From Intrasporangium_A sp039812505 (GTDB taxonomy: Bacteria; Actinomycetota; Actinomycetes; Actinomycetales; Dermatophilaceae): a stretch of DNA of 22,490 nt. The stretch lies in assembly GCF_039812505.1 (NCBI RefSeq), contig NZ_JBDIAQ010000056.1:1-22490 (forward strand), written 5' to 3'. Positions 13,169 through 21,304 of the stretch are shown one piece after another. The notes below the pieces were generated by a model that was not told the origin of the DNA, ran no database searches, and worked only from the letters and a program-made list of their open reading frames with translations. The number at the start of each line of letters is the position of its first letter. Positions within the stretch are counted from its first letter, which is position 1. A program made the position numbers and the translations under genes.

Positions 13169-14650
13169 GTGGGTCTCCAACTCTTCGACACCGCCGCCCG
13201 TGAGCTGCGCGACTTCACGCCCCGCGTCCCGGGCAAGGTCGGGATGTACATCTGCGGGCTCACCACCCAGGGCGCCCCGCACATCGGGCACATCCGGTTC
13301 GCCATCGCGTTCGACGTGCTGCGGCGCTGGCTCGAGACCGGGCACGACTACCGGGTCACGCTGGTGCGCAACGTCACCGACATCGACGACAAGGTGCTGC
13401 GCAAGGCCGCCGACGCCGGCGAGGAGTGGTGGGCGCTGACCTACCGCAACGAGCGGCTCACCACGCAGGCGCTCGAGGCGCTGGGAGTGCTGCCCGCGAC
13501 GTACGAGCCGCGCGCGACCGGCCACATCACCGACATGGTCACGCTGATGCAGACGCTGGTCGAGAGGGGCCACGCCTACCCGGCGCCCGACGGCTCGGGC
13601 GACGTCTACTTCGACGTGCGCTCCTGGCCCGAGTACGGGTCCCTGTCGCACCAGAGCCTCGACGACATGGCCAGCGCCGACGACGCCGACCCGCGCGGCA
13701 AGCGCGACCCGCGCGACTTCGCGCTGTGGAAGGGGCGCAAGGCGCAGGAGCCCGAGAGTGCCTCGTGGCCCACGCCGTTCGGGACCGGCCGGCCCGGCTG
13801 GCACCTCGAGTGCTCGGCGATGGCCCGCCGCTACCTGGGCGACGAGTTCGACATCCACGGCGGTGGCATCGACCTGCGCTTCCCGCACCACGAGAACGAG
13901 CAGGCGCAGTCGCGCGCGGCCGGGCTCGGCTTCGCCCGGTACTGGCTGCACAACGCCTGGGTGACCGTCAAGGGACAGAAGATGGGCAAGTCGCTGGGCA
14001 ACTCCCTCGAGGTGCGCGCGCTGCTGCGCACGACCCGCCCGATCGTGCTGCGCTACTACCTGACCGCCGCCCACTACCGCTCCACGATCGAGTACCACCC
14101 GGGCTCGCTCGACGAGGCGGCCGCCGCGGTCGAGCGGATCGAGGGCTTCCTCGAGCGGGTCGCGCACCGCCGCGAGATCCCGCCGGCGAGCTCGTATGCC
14201 GCTCACGACCTTCCCGAGGACTTCCGCCTCGCGCTCGACGACGACCTCGGCGTGCCCGGCGCGCTGGCCGTCATCCACGAGACCGTCCGGGCCGGGAACA
14301 CCGCGCTGGACGAGGGTGACGGTGACGCGGCGCTGGCGGCGGCGGCCGCGGTGGTCGCCATGGCCGAGGTCCTCGGGGTCAACCCGCTCGCCGAGCACTG
14401 GACCCGGTCGGCCGACCGCACGAGCAGCCACTTCGCACAGGAGGCCCTCGACACGCTGGTCGCCCAGGCGCTCGACGCGCGCCAGTCCGCCCGGCAGGAA
14501 CGTGACTTCGCCCGCGCGGACGCGATCCGCGACGACCTGACCGCCGCCGGGATCTCGATCGAGGACACCCCGTCGGGGGCGCGCTGGTCGCTCAACCGGT
14601 CGGGCGGCAGCCCGGGGTCCGCCGGGGCCGCCGGGGCCGGAGCGGGCTGA
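13169..14650 (+). CDS. cysS: Cysteinyl-tRNA synthetase
   Basis: CysS charges tRNA-Cys with cysteine. The 493-residue class I synthetase has zinc-binding Cys29 (MYICG), the HIGH motif at 38-41, GGGIDLRFPHHENEQAQS with zinc ligands, and the second signature at 271-275. That signature reads KMGKS, not the usual KMSKS. A helical anticodon-binding C-terminal part follows, with RQERDFARADAIRDDLTAAG and a Gly/Ala-rich tail. The full length and this C-terminal part separate it from MshC, the shorter mycothiol ligase with similar catalytic motifs. The GTG start follows a -10 box by 7 nt. The rlmB ATG comes 1 nt after the stop. Confidence 0.94.
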   Translation: MGLQLFDTAARELRDFTPRVPGKVGMYICGLTTQGAPHIGHIRFAIAFDVLRRWLETGHDYRVTLVRNVTDIDDKVLRKAADAGEEWWALTYRNERLTTQALEALGVLPATYEPRATGHITDMVTLMQTLVERGHAYPAPDGSGDVYFDVRSWPEYGSLSHQSLDDMASADDADPRGKRDPRDFALWKGRKAQEPESASWPTPFGTGRPGWHLECSAMARRYLGDEFDIHGGGIDLRFPHHENEQAQSRAAGLGFARYWLHNAWVTVKGQKMGKSLGNSLEVRALLRTTRPIVLRYYLTAAHYRSTIEYHPGSLDEAAAAVERIEGFLERVAHRREIPPASSYAAHDLPEDFRLALDDDLGVPGALAVIHETVRAGNTALDEGDGDAALAAAAAVVAMAEVLGVNPLAEHWTRSADRTSSHFAQEALDTLVAQALDARQSARQERDFARADAIRDDLTAAGISIEDTPSGARWSLNRSGGSPGSAGAAGAGAG

Positions 14651-14651
14651 C

Positions 14652-15638
14652 ATGCCGGGCAGCTCACAGCGTCGCGGGGCGGTGCGCAAGGGCGGCAAGG
14701 CCCCGGCCGCCGGGTCCGGCGGGCGGGGCAGACGGGCGCTCGAGGGCAAGGGGCCCACGCCCAAGGCCGTCGACCGCGAGTACCACCCCGCCCACCGGCG
14801 GGCCAAGGCGACGGCCCGGCGGGCCGGTGGCGGGTCCCGCGGGACCGGTGCGCGAGGGCCGACCGAGGCGCGCGGCACCCGCTCGACGCGGCGCGGCCGC
14901 GGCACGACCGAGCTGGTGGCCGGGCGAAACTCCGTGGTGGAGGCGCTGCGAGCCGGAGTACCCGTCACGGCGATGTACGTCGCGACCCGGATCGACTCCG
15001 ACGACCGGGTCCGGGAGTCGCTGCGGCGGGCCGCCGAGCTCGGCCTGCCCATCCTGGAGACGCCACGGCCCGAGCTCGACCGCCTGACCGACGGGGCGGT
15101 GCACCAGGGGATCGCCCTACAGGTGCCGCCCTACGACTACGCCGACCCGCACGACCTGATCGACCCGGAGGCGCCCGGGGTGCCGCTCGTCGTCGCCCTC
15201 GACGGGATCACCGACCCCCGCAACCTCGGGGCGATCGTCCGGTCCGTCGCGGCGTTCGGCGGGCACGGGGTACTGCTGCCGGAGCGCCGCTCGGCCGGCA
15301 TGACCGCCGCCGCGTGGAAGACCTCGGCGGGAGCCGCCGCCCGGGTCCCGGTGGCCAGGGCCACCAACCTGACGCGGACGCTCGAGGAGTTCAAGAAGGC
15401 CGGCTTCTTCGTGGTCGGGCTCGACATGCGCGGCGACGTCGAGCTACCCGACCTGCCGCTCGCCGACTCCCCGCTGGTCGTCGTCACCGGGTCGGAGGGC
15501 AAGGGCCTGTCCAGGCTGGTGCGCGAGACGTGCGACCAGGTCGTCTCGATCCCGATGAGCTCGGCGGTGGAGTCGCTGAACGCCGGGATGGCCACCGGGG
15601 TCGCGCTCTACGAGATCGCCCGGCAGCGCCGGGCCTGA
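14652..15638 (+). CDS. rlmB: 23S rRNA 2'-O-methyltransferase, TrmH/RlmB type (SPOUT)
   Basis: This is a SPOUT-class RNA methyltransferase of 328 residues, expected to methylate a 23S rRNA ribose (Gm2251 in E. coli RlmB). Residues 1 to about 85 are a Lys/Arg/Gly-rich basic extension. Then comes an L30e-like substrate-binding domain (VAGRNSVVEALRAGVP). The knotted catalytic domain has motif 1 DGITDPRNLGAIVRSVAAFG, motif 2 VVTGSEGKGLSRL and motif 3 IPMSSAVESLNAGMATGVALYE. It is tightly coupled to cysS (1 nt), as in many actinobacteria. The exact modified nucleotide is inferred from the family. Confidence 0.9.
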   Translation: MPGSSQRRGAVRKGGKAPAAGSGGRGRRALEGKGPTPKAVDREYHPAHRRAKATARRAGGGSRGTGARGPTEARGTRSTRRGRGTTELVAGRNSVVEALRAGVPVTAMYVATRIDSDDRVRESLRRAAELGLPILETPRPELDRLTDGAVHQGIALQVPPYDYADPHDLIDPEAPGVPLVVALDGITDPRNLGAIVRSVAAFGGHGVLLPERRSAGMTAAAWKTSAGAAARVPVARATNLTRTLEEFKKAGFFVVGLDMRGDVELPDLPLADSPLVVVTGSEGKGLSRLVRETCDQVVSIPMSSAVESLNAGMATGVALYEIARQRRA

Positions 15639-15738
15639 GGTCGGCGCCGGCCGGGTCGGGCCCGGGCCCGAACCCGAGCCCCGCCACGGCGGCGGTGCCG
15701 GAACAACCGCGGCCCGTCGATCGTCAACCGGGTGCAGG

Positions 15739-15784
15739 CGTCCGGGAGGTCGGGCGTCCGGGAAGTCGGCGTCCGGGAGGTCAC
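15739..15784 (+). repeat. Three 15-bp tandem repeats upstream of the DUF929 gene
   Basis: CGTCCGGGAGGTCGG recurs at 15739-15753, 15755-15769 (one A for G) and 15770-15784 (last two bases differ). They lie about 12 bp before a TACGCT -10-like box (15797-15802), so they could be activator sites or slippage repeats. Between rlmB and these repeats lies the palindrome CGGGCCCGGGCCCG (15657-15670), a possible weak rlmB terminator. Confidence 0.6.
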
Positions 15785-15849
15785 AGTACGGACGGGTACG
15801 CTGGCCCCGGCGCAGGGCGCCGGGACATGCCGCCGAGAGAAGGACACCC

Positions 15850-16734
15850 GTGGGCAAGAACACCGCTCGGGCCGAGGCCACGCGCAAGGCCGCCGAGATG
15901 CGCGCGGCAGCCGCGCGCAAGGAACGCCAGCAGAAGCAGCTCGTGACGGCCGCCGTCGCGGTCGTCGTCGTGATCATCGCGGTCGCCATCGGCCTGGCCG
16001 TCTCGAGCCGGCCCAGCCAGCCGGCCGCCTCGGCCAACTCGGGCGCCGACGCGGCGATCGCCAAGCTGAGCACCATACCCGCCTCGGCCTTCGACGCCGC
16101 GGGCAAGCCGACCGCCCCCAACTCGATCCCGCAGAAGCTCGACGGCGGCATGGCACTGACCAGCGACGGCAAGCCCGAGGTGGTCTACGTCGGCGCCGAG
16201 TACTGCCCGTACTGCGCCACCGAGCGCTGGTCGCTCGTCGCGGCGCTCGAGCGGTTCGGCACCTTCTCCGGCCTGACCACGACACGGTCGGCCGAGCAGG
16301 ACGGCAACATCCCGACCGTCTCCTTCAAGGACCTGAAGTACCAGAGCGACTACCTCACCTTCCGGGCCGTCGAGACCCAGGACCGCAACGGCCAGCCGCT
16401 GGAGTCGATCCCGGCCGACATCGAGCCGCTCTTCACCAAGTACAACGCGCCGCCCTACACCCAGAACAAGGGCGCGATCCCGTGGACGTTCTACGGCACC
16501 CACCAGACCGTCGGGTCGGGTGTGCCGATCCAGAGCTTCGTCAGCCTGAGCGACGACACGGCCTGGACGAAGATCGTCGATCAGATGCTGACCGGCACGG
16601 GTGAGCTCGGGGCGCCGATCATGGCCAACGCCAACGCGGTGACCGCCCAGATCTGCACCCTGACCGACAACAAGCCGTCCAACGTGTGCAGCAGCAAGGC
16701 CGTCGTCGAGACCGCCCCGCTGCTCAAGCGATGA
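15850..16734 (+). CDS. Membrane-anchored DUF929 thioredoxin-fold protein
   Basis: The protein has 294 residues. A basic, Ala-rich cytoplasmic N-terminus (about 1-30) is followed by one membrane helix (about 31-52) and an outside domain. The domain contains YVGAEYCPYCATERW, a CPYC redox pair at 119-122 like that of glutaredoxin and DsbA-type proteins. The rest matches the DUF929 family (PF06053). A second cysteine pair lies near the C-terminus (QICTLTD, NVCSSK). It overlaps the VKOR gene by 4 nt, so the two probably form an extracytoplasmic disulfide-forming pair, with this protein as the oxidant of substrates. GTG 15850 follows a GAGAAGGA SD. A TACGCT box about 48 nt upstream is the likely -10. 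Confidence 0.85.
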   Translation: MGKNTARAEATRKAAEMRAAAARKERQQKQLVTAAVAVVVVIIAVAIGLAVSSRPSQPAASANSGADAAIAKLSTIPASAFDAAGKPTAPNSIPQKLDGGMALTSDGKPEVVYVGAEYCPYCATERWSLVAALERFGTFSGLTTTRSAEQDGNIPTVSFKDLKYQSDYLTFRAVETQDRNGQPLESIPADIEPLFTKYNAPPYTQNKGAIPWTFYGTHQTVGSGVPIQSFVSLSDDTAWTKIVDQMLTGTGELGAPIMANANAVTAQICTLTDNKPSNVCSSKAVVETAPLLKR

Positions 16735-17279
16735 CCCGTGACGTGACCCGCTCCGCGCGGGGCCCGGCCGCAGCCGTCCCCGCGCGCGAGCGTCCGAGCT
16801 GGCTCGTCCCGGTCTCGCTTGCGCTGGTCGGCATCGGCCTGCTGACCTCCGCCTACCTCACCTACGAGCACTTCACCGACAACGCGACCCTGGCCTGCAC
16901 CGCCAACGGCGTCGTCGACTGCGTCAAGGTCACCTCCAGCGAGTGGTCCACGCTCCTCGGCATCCCGGTCGCGCTGCTCGGGCTGCTCTTCTTCGCCGCC
17001 CTGCTCGTGCTGTGCTGGCCGACGGTGTGGCGCCGGGGCGAGGCGTGGCTCGACACGGCACGGCTCGGATGGCTCACCATCGGGCTGGGCATGGTCGTCT
17101 ACCTGATCTGGGCCGAGGTCTCCCAGATCCACGCCATCTGCCTCTGGTGCACGGTCGTGCACACGGCGACGTTCCTGCTCTGGGTCACCGTCATGTTCGG
17201 GCAGATCCTCTCCGGGCCGCCCAGCGGTAGCGCAGTCGCGGCCTCCGCCCCGGCCGGTCGGGGCGGGCGGCGGCGCTGA
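16731..17279 (+). CDS. Vitamin K epoxide reductase (VKOR) family protein
   Basis: Bacterial VKOR re-oxidises DsbA-like partners and passes electrons to the quinone pool. The 182-residue protein has hydrophobic helices at about 25-45, 75-96, 110-130 and 138-160. The catalytic CxxC is Cys137-Leu-Trp-Cys140, and the loop cysteine pair is Cys56 and Cys64 (LACTANGVVDC). All four catalytic cysteines are present. It carries no fused thioredoxin domain; that function is supplied by the coupled upstream CPYC protein. ATG 16731 overlaps the upstream stop (ATGA). The C-terminal tail is Gly/Arg-rich. Confidence 0.92.
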   Translation: MTRDVTRSARGPAAAVPARERPSWLVPVSLALVGIGLLTSAYLTYEHFTDNATLACTANGVVDCVKVTSSEWSTLLGIPVALLGLLFFAALLVLCWPTVWRRGEAWLDTARLGWLTIGLGMVVYLIWAEVSQIHAICLWCTVVHTATFLLWVTVMFGQILSGPPSGSAVAASAPAGRGGRRR

Positions 17280-17304
17280 CCGGCCGACGTGCCACGATGG
17301 ACCG

Positions 17305-18549
17305 GTGACCCTGCAGATCACGACCGCCCGCCCCACGCCCGAGCTGCTCGACCTCCCGTGGCGCCTGCCGCTGGAGGACTGGCCGGAGAGCACGCTGGCC
17401 GCCCTGCCCCGAGGCATCTCCCGGCACGTGGTGCGGTTCGTCCGCCAGGGTCGGCGGGTGCTCGCGGTCAAGGAGATCAAGGCCGACATCGCCGACCGCG
17501 AGTACGCCATGCTGCGCAGCCTGCGGCGCCTCGAGGTGCCGAGCGTCCAGCCGCTCGGTGTGGTCCACGGCCGCGCGGCCGCCGATGGCACGCCGCTGGA
17601 CGCCTGCCTGCTCACGCTGCACCTGCAGTTCTCCCTGCCCTACCGGGCCCTGTTCAGCCAGAGCCTGCGGCCCGACACCGCGGTCCGACTCATGGACGCG
17701 CTCGCGCTGCTGCTGGTCCGGCTGCACCTCGACGGCTTCTGGTGGGGTGACGTCTCCCTGTCGAACACGCTGTTCCGGCGCGACGCCGGGGCGTTCGCCG
17801 CCTACCTCGTCGATGCCGAGACCGGTGAGCTGCACGCGTCGCTGTCCGACGGCCAGCGGGCCCACGACCTGGATATCGCGCAGGTGAACATCACCGGTGA
17901 GCTGATGGACCTGCAGGCCGGTGGCTATCTCGACGACAACGCGGACCCGTTCGAGATCGCCGCCTCGATCGTCGAGCGGTACCACTCCCTCTGGGAGGAG
18001 CTGACCGCGACCGAGCGCTTCGGCGTCGGGGACCGGTGGCGGGTCGAGGAGCGGATCCGGCGGCTGAACGACCTCGGCTTCGACGTCGACGAGCTGAGCA
18101 TCATGACCGACGTCGACGGCACCCACATCCAGATCCAGCCCAAGGTCGTCGACGCCGGTCACCACTCCCGGCGGCTGCTGCGCCTGACCGGGCTGGACGT
18201 GGGGGAGAACCAGGCGCGTCGCCTGCTCAACGACCTCGATGCCTACGCCGCCGCCACCGACCGGCAGAACGACGACGAGGAGCTGGTCGCCCACGACTGG
18301 CTGACGAAGGTCTACGAGCCGGTGACCCGGGCCGTCCCGCGCGAGCTGACCACTCGACTGGAGCCGGCCGAGGTGTTCCACGAGGTCCTGGAGCACCGCT
18401 GGTACCTCAGCGAGCGGGCCGGGCACGACGTCCTGCTCGACGAGGCCATCCGCGACTACATCCGGACCGTCCTGCCGGCCAAGCCGGAGGAGGAGGCCGT
18501 CGTCGGCGTCGACACCATCCAGATGCCGGTGATCGCCAAGCACGACTGA
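17305..18549 (+). CDS. DUF4032 protein with a kinase-like N-terminal half
   Basis: The protein has 414 residues. The N-terminal half resembles small-molecule/LPS-type kinases. A possible ATP-contacting Lys56 lies in LAVKEIK, Glu66 in DREY, a catalytic-loop equivalent HLDGFWWGDVSLSNTLF (His141, Asp149, Asn154), and Asp170 in YLVDAETGE where a DFG would be. The C-terminal half is the DUF4032 domain (long charged helices, LAGHHSRR-like and HRWYLSERAGHD segments). Family function is unknown and kinase activity is unproven. The GTG at 17305 follows a CACGAT box (17293-17298) by 6 nt with no SD. A hairpin at 18591-18615 probably ends the message. Confidence 0.82.
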   Translation: MTLQITTARPTPELLDLPWRLPLEDWPESTLAALPRGISRHVVRFVRQGRRVLAVKEIKADIADREYAMLRSLRRLEVPSVQPLGVVHGRAAADGTPLDACLLTLHLQFSLPYRALFSQSLRPDTAVRLMDALALLLVRLHLDGFWWGDVSLSNTLFRRDAGAFAAYLVDAETGELHASLSDGQRAHDLDIAQVNITGELMDLQAGGYLDDNADPFEIAASIVERYHSLWEELTATERFGVGDRWRVEERIRRLNDLGFDVDELSIMTDVDGTHIQIQPKVVDAGHHSRRLLRLTGLDVGENQARRLLNDLDAYAAATDRQNDDEELVAHDWLTKVYEPVTRAVPRELTTRLEPAEVFHEVLEHRWYLSERAGHDVLLDEAIRDYIRTVLPAKPEEEAVVGVDTIQMPVIAKHD

Positions 18550-18590
18550 CCGACCGGTCCGCCCGCGCTCCGCCGGCCGCCGGCGCACCC

Positions 18591-18615
18591 GCCCGGTGCT
18601 CGGCGAGCGCCGGGC
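18591..18615 (+). terminator. Hairpin after the DUF4032 gene
   Basis: An 11-bp stem (one G-U pair) joins 18591-18601 (GCCCGGTGCTC) to 18605-18615 (GAGCGCCGGGC) with a 3-nt loop, 41 nt after the stop codon. No U-tract follows. Confidence 0.55.
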
Positions 18616-18644
18616 AGAATCAGGGAGAACCCGTAACCGGACCA

Positions 18645-18714
18645 GGGTGAAACCCGGTGGCCCGGGAGGTTCCCGGTGCCGCACGCTTGGTATCAGCGGC
18701 CCCCCCCGGCCGCT
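18645..18714 (+). other. Hairpin-rich leader before the UPF0104-type gene
   Basis: Three more short stems follow in order: GGGT-GAA-ACCC (18645-18655), CCGGGA-GGT-TCCCGG (18662-18676) and AGCGGCC-CCCCCC-GGCCGCT (18695-18714). They fill the gap up to a GTGAGGA SD-like sequence at 18735-18741. The block could be an attenuator or structured 5' leader. I could not match it to a known riboswitch by eye. Confidence 0.4.
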
Positions 18715-18751
18715 CCGTTCAGCAGTGAGCCACCGTGAGGACACCCGGACC

Positions 18752-19861
18752 GTGACACGCATGTCGAGCACCACGACGGCAGCCCCGCCGACCCCGCTGG
18801 GGCCTGCGGTGGCCGACCGCGCAGCACGACCGTCGCGGCGCACCGTGCAGGCCGGCCTCTCGCTGGCGCTGCTGGTGGCCCTGCTCGCGATCGTGCTGCC
18901 GCAGGTCACCGGCACCTCGTGGGACGCCGCGCTGCACGCCATCGCCTCCGTCTCGCTCTGGCAGCTGACCGGCCTCACGCTGCTGTGGCTGGTCGGGCTC
19001 TGGGCATACACCTTCGTGATGACCGCCTCCCTGCCGGGGCTGCGCACCGGTCAGGCCTTCGTGCTCAACCTCGTCGGCAGCGGCGTGTCCAACCTGGTCC
19101 CGTTCGGCGGCGCGGTCGGCGTCGGGGCCACCTGGGCGATGGCCCGCCAGTACGGCCTGAGCCACCGGAGCATCGCCCTGTTCACCGCGGTGACCGGGGT
19201 GTGGAACGTCGTCGCGCGTCTCGCGCTGCCCGTCCTCGGCCTGGCCGGGCTGCTCTTCGCCGGCGCCCGGGTCAGCGGCTCGGTCCTGGCTGCCGCCGGG
19301 GTGGGCGCCGCGGTCTGCGCCGCCGTCATCGGCCTGGTCGCCGCCGTGCTCGTCAGCGACCGGGTCTCCGCGCGGGTCGTCCAGGGCGCCACGGGAGCCG
19401 CGGCCCGGCTGGCCCGGGTGGTGCGGCGCCCCGGTCCGCGCGGCCTGGGCGAGGAGCTGGCCAGCCTGCGCGAGAGCGCCCGCGACCTGCTGCGGGCCGG
19501 CCGCGCAGCCCTGCTGCTCGGCATGCTCGCCTACGTCGCGCTGCAGGGCCTGCTGATGTGGGCGTGCCTGGCGGTGGTCGGCAGCCACCTCGGCCCGGCC
19601 GCGATCGTCGCCGGCTATGCCTGCGGACGGATGCTCACCGTGGTCGTGCTGACGCCGGGTGGGACCGGGTTCGCGGAGACCGGCGCGGCTGCCGTGCTGG
19701 TCGCCCTCGGGGGCGACCCGACCACCACCCTGGCCGGGGTGCTGCTCTTCAGCTTCTTCACCTTCGTCTGCGAGATCCCGGGCGCGGCGCTCGCCTACGG
19801 CTGGCACCTGCGGGCCCGCCACTGGCGAGTCCCGGCGAGCCGTCCGCTCGCCGGAGACTGA
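18752..19861 (+). CDS. UPF0104 / lysylphosphatidylglycerol synthase-type membrane protein
   Basis: This is a polytopic membrane protein of about 369 residues with roughly seven or eight hydrophobic helices. The N-terminus is short and Thr/Pro-rich, then helices begin at VQAGLSLALLVALLAIVLP. Family landmarks are the GSGVSNLVPFGGAVGVGATW segment after the second or third helix and VVVLTPGGTGFAETGA near the C-terminus. Both are typical of the LPG-synthase flippase-like domain (PF03706). It lacks the cytosolic aminoacyl-transferase half of MprF, so it may transport or flip lipids rather than synthesise lysyl-PG. Start is uncertain: GTG 18752 has an SD-like GTGAGGA, and ATG 18761 is the alternative. 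Confidence 0.8.
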   Translation: MTRMSSTTTAAPPTPLGPAVADRAARPSRRTVQAGLSLALLVALLAIVLPQVTGTSWDAALHAIASVSLWQLTGLTLLWLVGLWAYTFVMTASLPGLRTGQAFVLNLVGSGVSNLVPFGGAVGVGATWAMARQYGLSHRSIALFTAVTGVWNVVARLALPVLGLAGLLFAGARVSGSVLAAAGVGAAVCAAVIGLVAAVLVSDRVSARVVQGATGAAARLARVVRRPGPRGLGEELASLRESARDLLRAGRAALLLGMLAYVALQGLLMWACLAVVGSHLGPAAIVAGYACGRMLTVVVLTPGGTGFAETGAAAVLVALGGDPTTTLAGVLLFSFFTFVCEIPGAALAYGWHLRARHWRVPASRPLAGD

Positions 19862-19894
19862 GCCCACCCCGCGCGAGACGGCGGCATACTCGGG

Positions 19895-19973
19895 CTGCAC
19901 TGTCGATCGGGAATGCTGCACTGTCGATCGGGAATGCTGCACGGTCGATCGGGAATGCTGCACTGTCGATCAG
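19895..19973 (+). repeat. 21-bp tandem repeat (about 3.8 copies)
   Basis: Units begin at 19895, 19916, 19937 and 19958. Units 1 and 2 are identical, unit 3 has one change (T to G), and unit 4 is cut off after 16 bases with a final change. Each complete unit contains CGATCG followed by GGGAATGCTGCAC, and is about 57% GC, well below its surroundings. It lies between convergent genes and is not part of a supportable coding region, although 21 bp is a multiple of three. Confidence 0.95.
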
Positions 19974-19982
19974 ACGCGAAGA

Positions 19983-20024
19983 AGCGGCGGGCCCCGTCGG
20001 CCGGAACAGTCGGGACCCGCCGCT
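19983..20024. terminator. Terminator between the UPF0104 gene and ugpC
   Basis: AGCGGCGGG (19983-19991) pairs with CCCGCCGCT (20016-20024). After one C-A mismatch the stem continues by about three to four pairs. The hairpin lies 27 nt past the end of ugpC on the minus strand and can also stop plus-strand transcripts. Confidence 0.7.
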
Positions 20025-20051
20025 GCTGGGTGTCGTGCGGGCGGCCGGGCG

Positions 20052-21149
<1,098 letters not shown>

Positions 21150-21232
21150 GGGCGTCGTTGCCTTTCCTTCACCGGCAGGAACGTGCCGGACGGTCCGTTG
21201 TAAAGGTGCCGACCCGGTAGGGTCGCACCGCC

Positions 21233-21270
21233 ATCATGTCGTATGTCGCCCACGGGGCAAAGCGCTTGTC
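21233..21270 (-). promoter_or_regulatory. Putative ugpC promoter overlapping a LacI-type operator
   Basis: On the minus strand a -35-like TTGCCC (21260-21255) and a -10-like CATGAT (21238-21233) are spaced by 16 nt. The plus-strand sequence GCAAAGCGCTTGTC (21257-21270) has the perfect core palindrome AAGCGCTT (21260-21267), with a central CG step as in LacI/CcpA-family operators. It overlaps the -35, so bound regulator would block ugpC. Confidence 0.5.
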
Positions 21271-21304
21271 CATCCCTTGTGCACGTGCCGGGCCTCCGCG
21301 CACG

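Noticed and set aside
13169..14650. Possible MshC (mycothiol Cys ligase) instead of CysS
   Set aside because: The length (493 residues) and the anticodon-domain C-terminal part fit CysS. MshC is shorter and lacks that part.
18616..18690. Possible cobalamin or c-di-AMP riboswitch before the UPF0104 gene
   Set aside because: Fragments such as AATCAGGGAGAA and GGGTGAAACCC look suggestive, but the spacing and core order do not match either consensus by eye.
18752..19861. Full MprF lysyl-phosphatidylglycerol synthase
   Set aside because: Only the membrane flippase-like domain is present; the C-terminal aminoacyl-transferase domain is missing.
19895..19973. CRISPR or attachment site
   Set aside because: Contiguous 21-bp units without spacers, and no tRNA, integrase or cas gene in the window.
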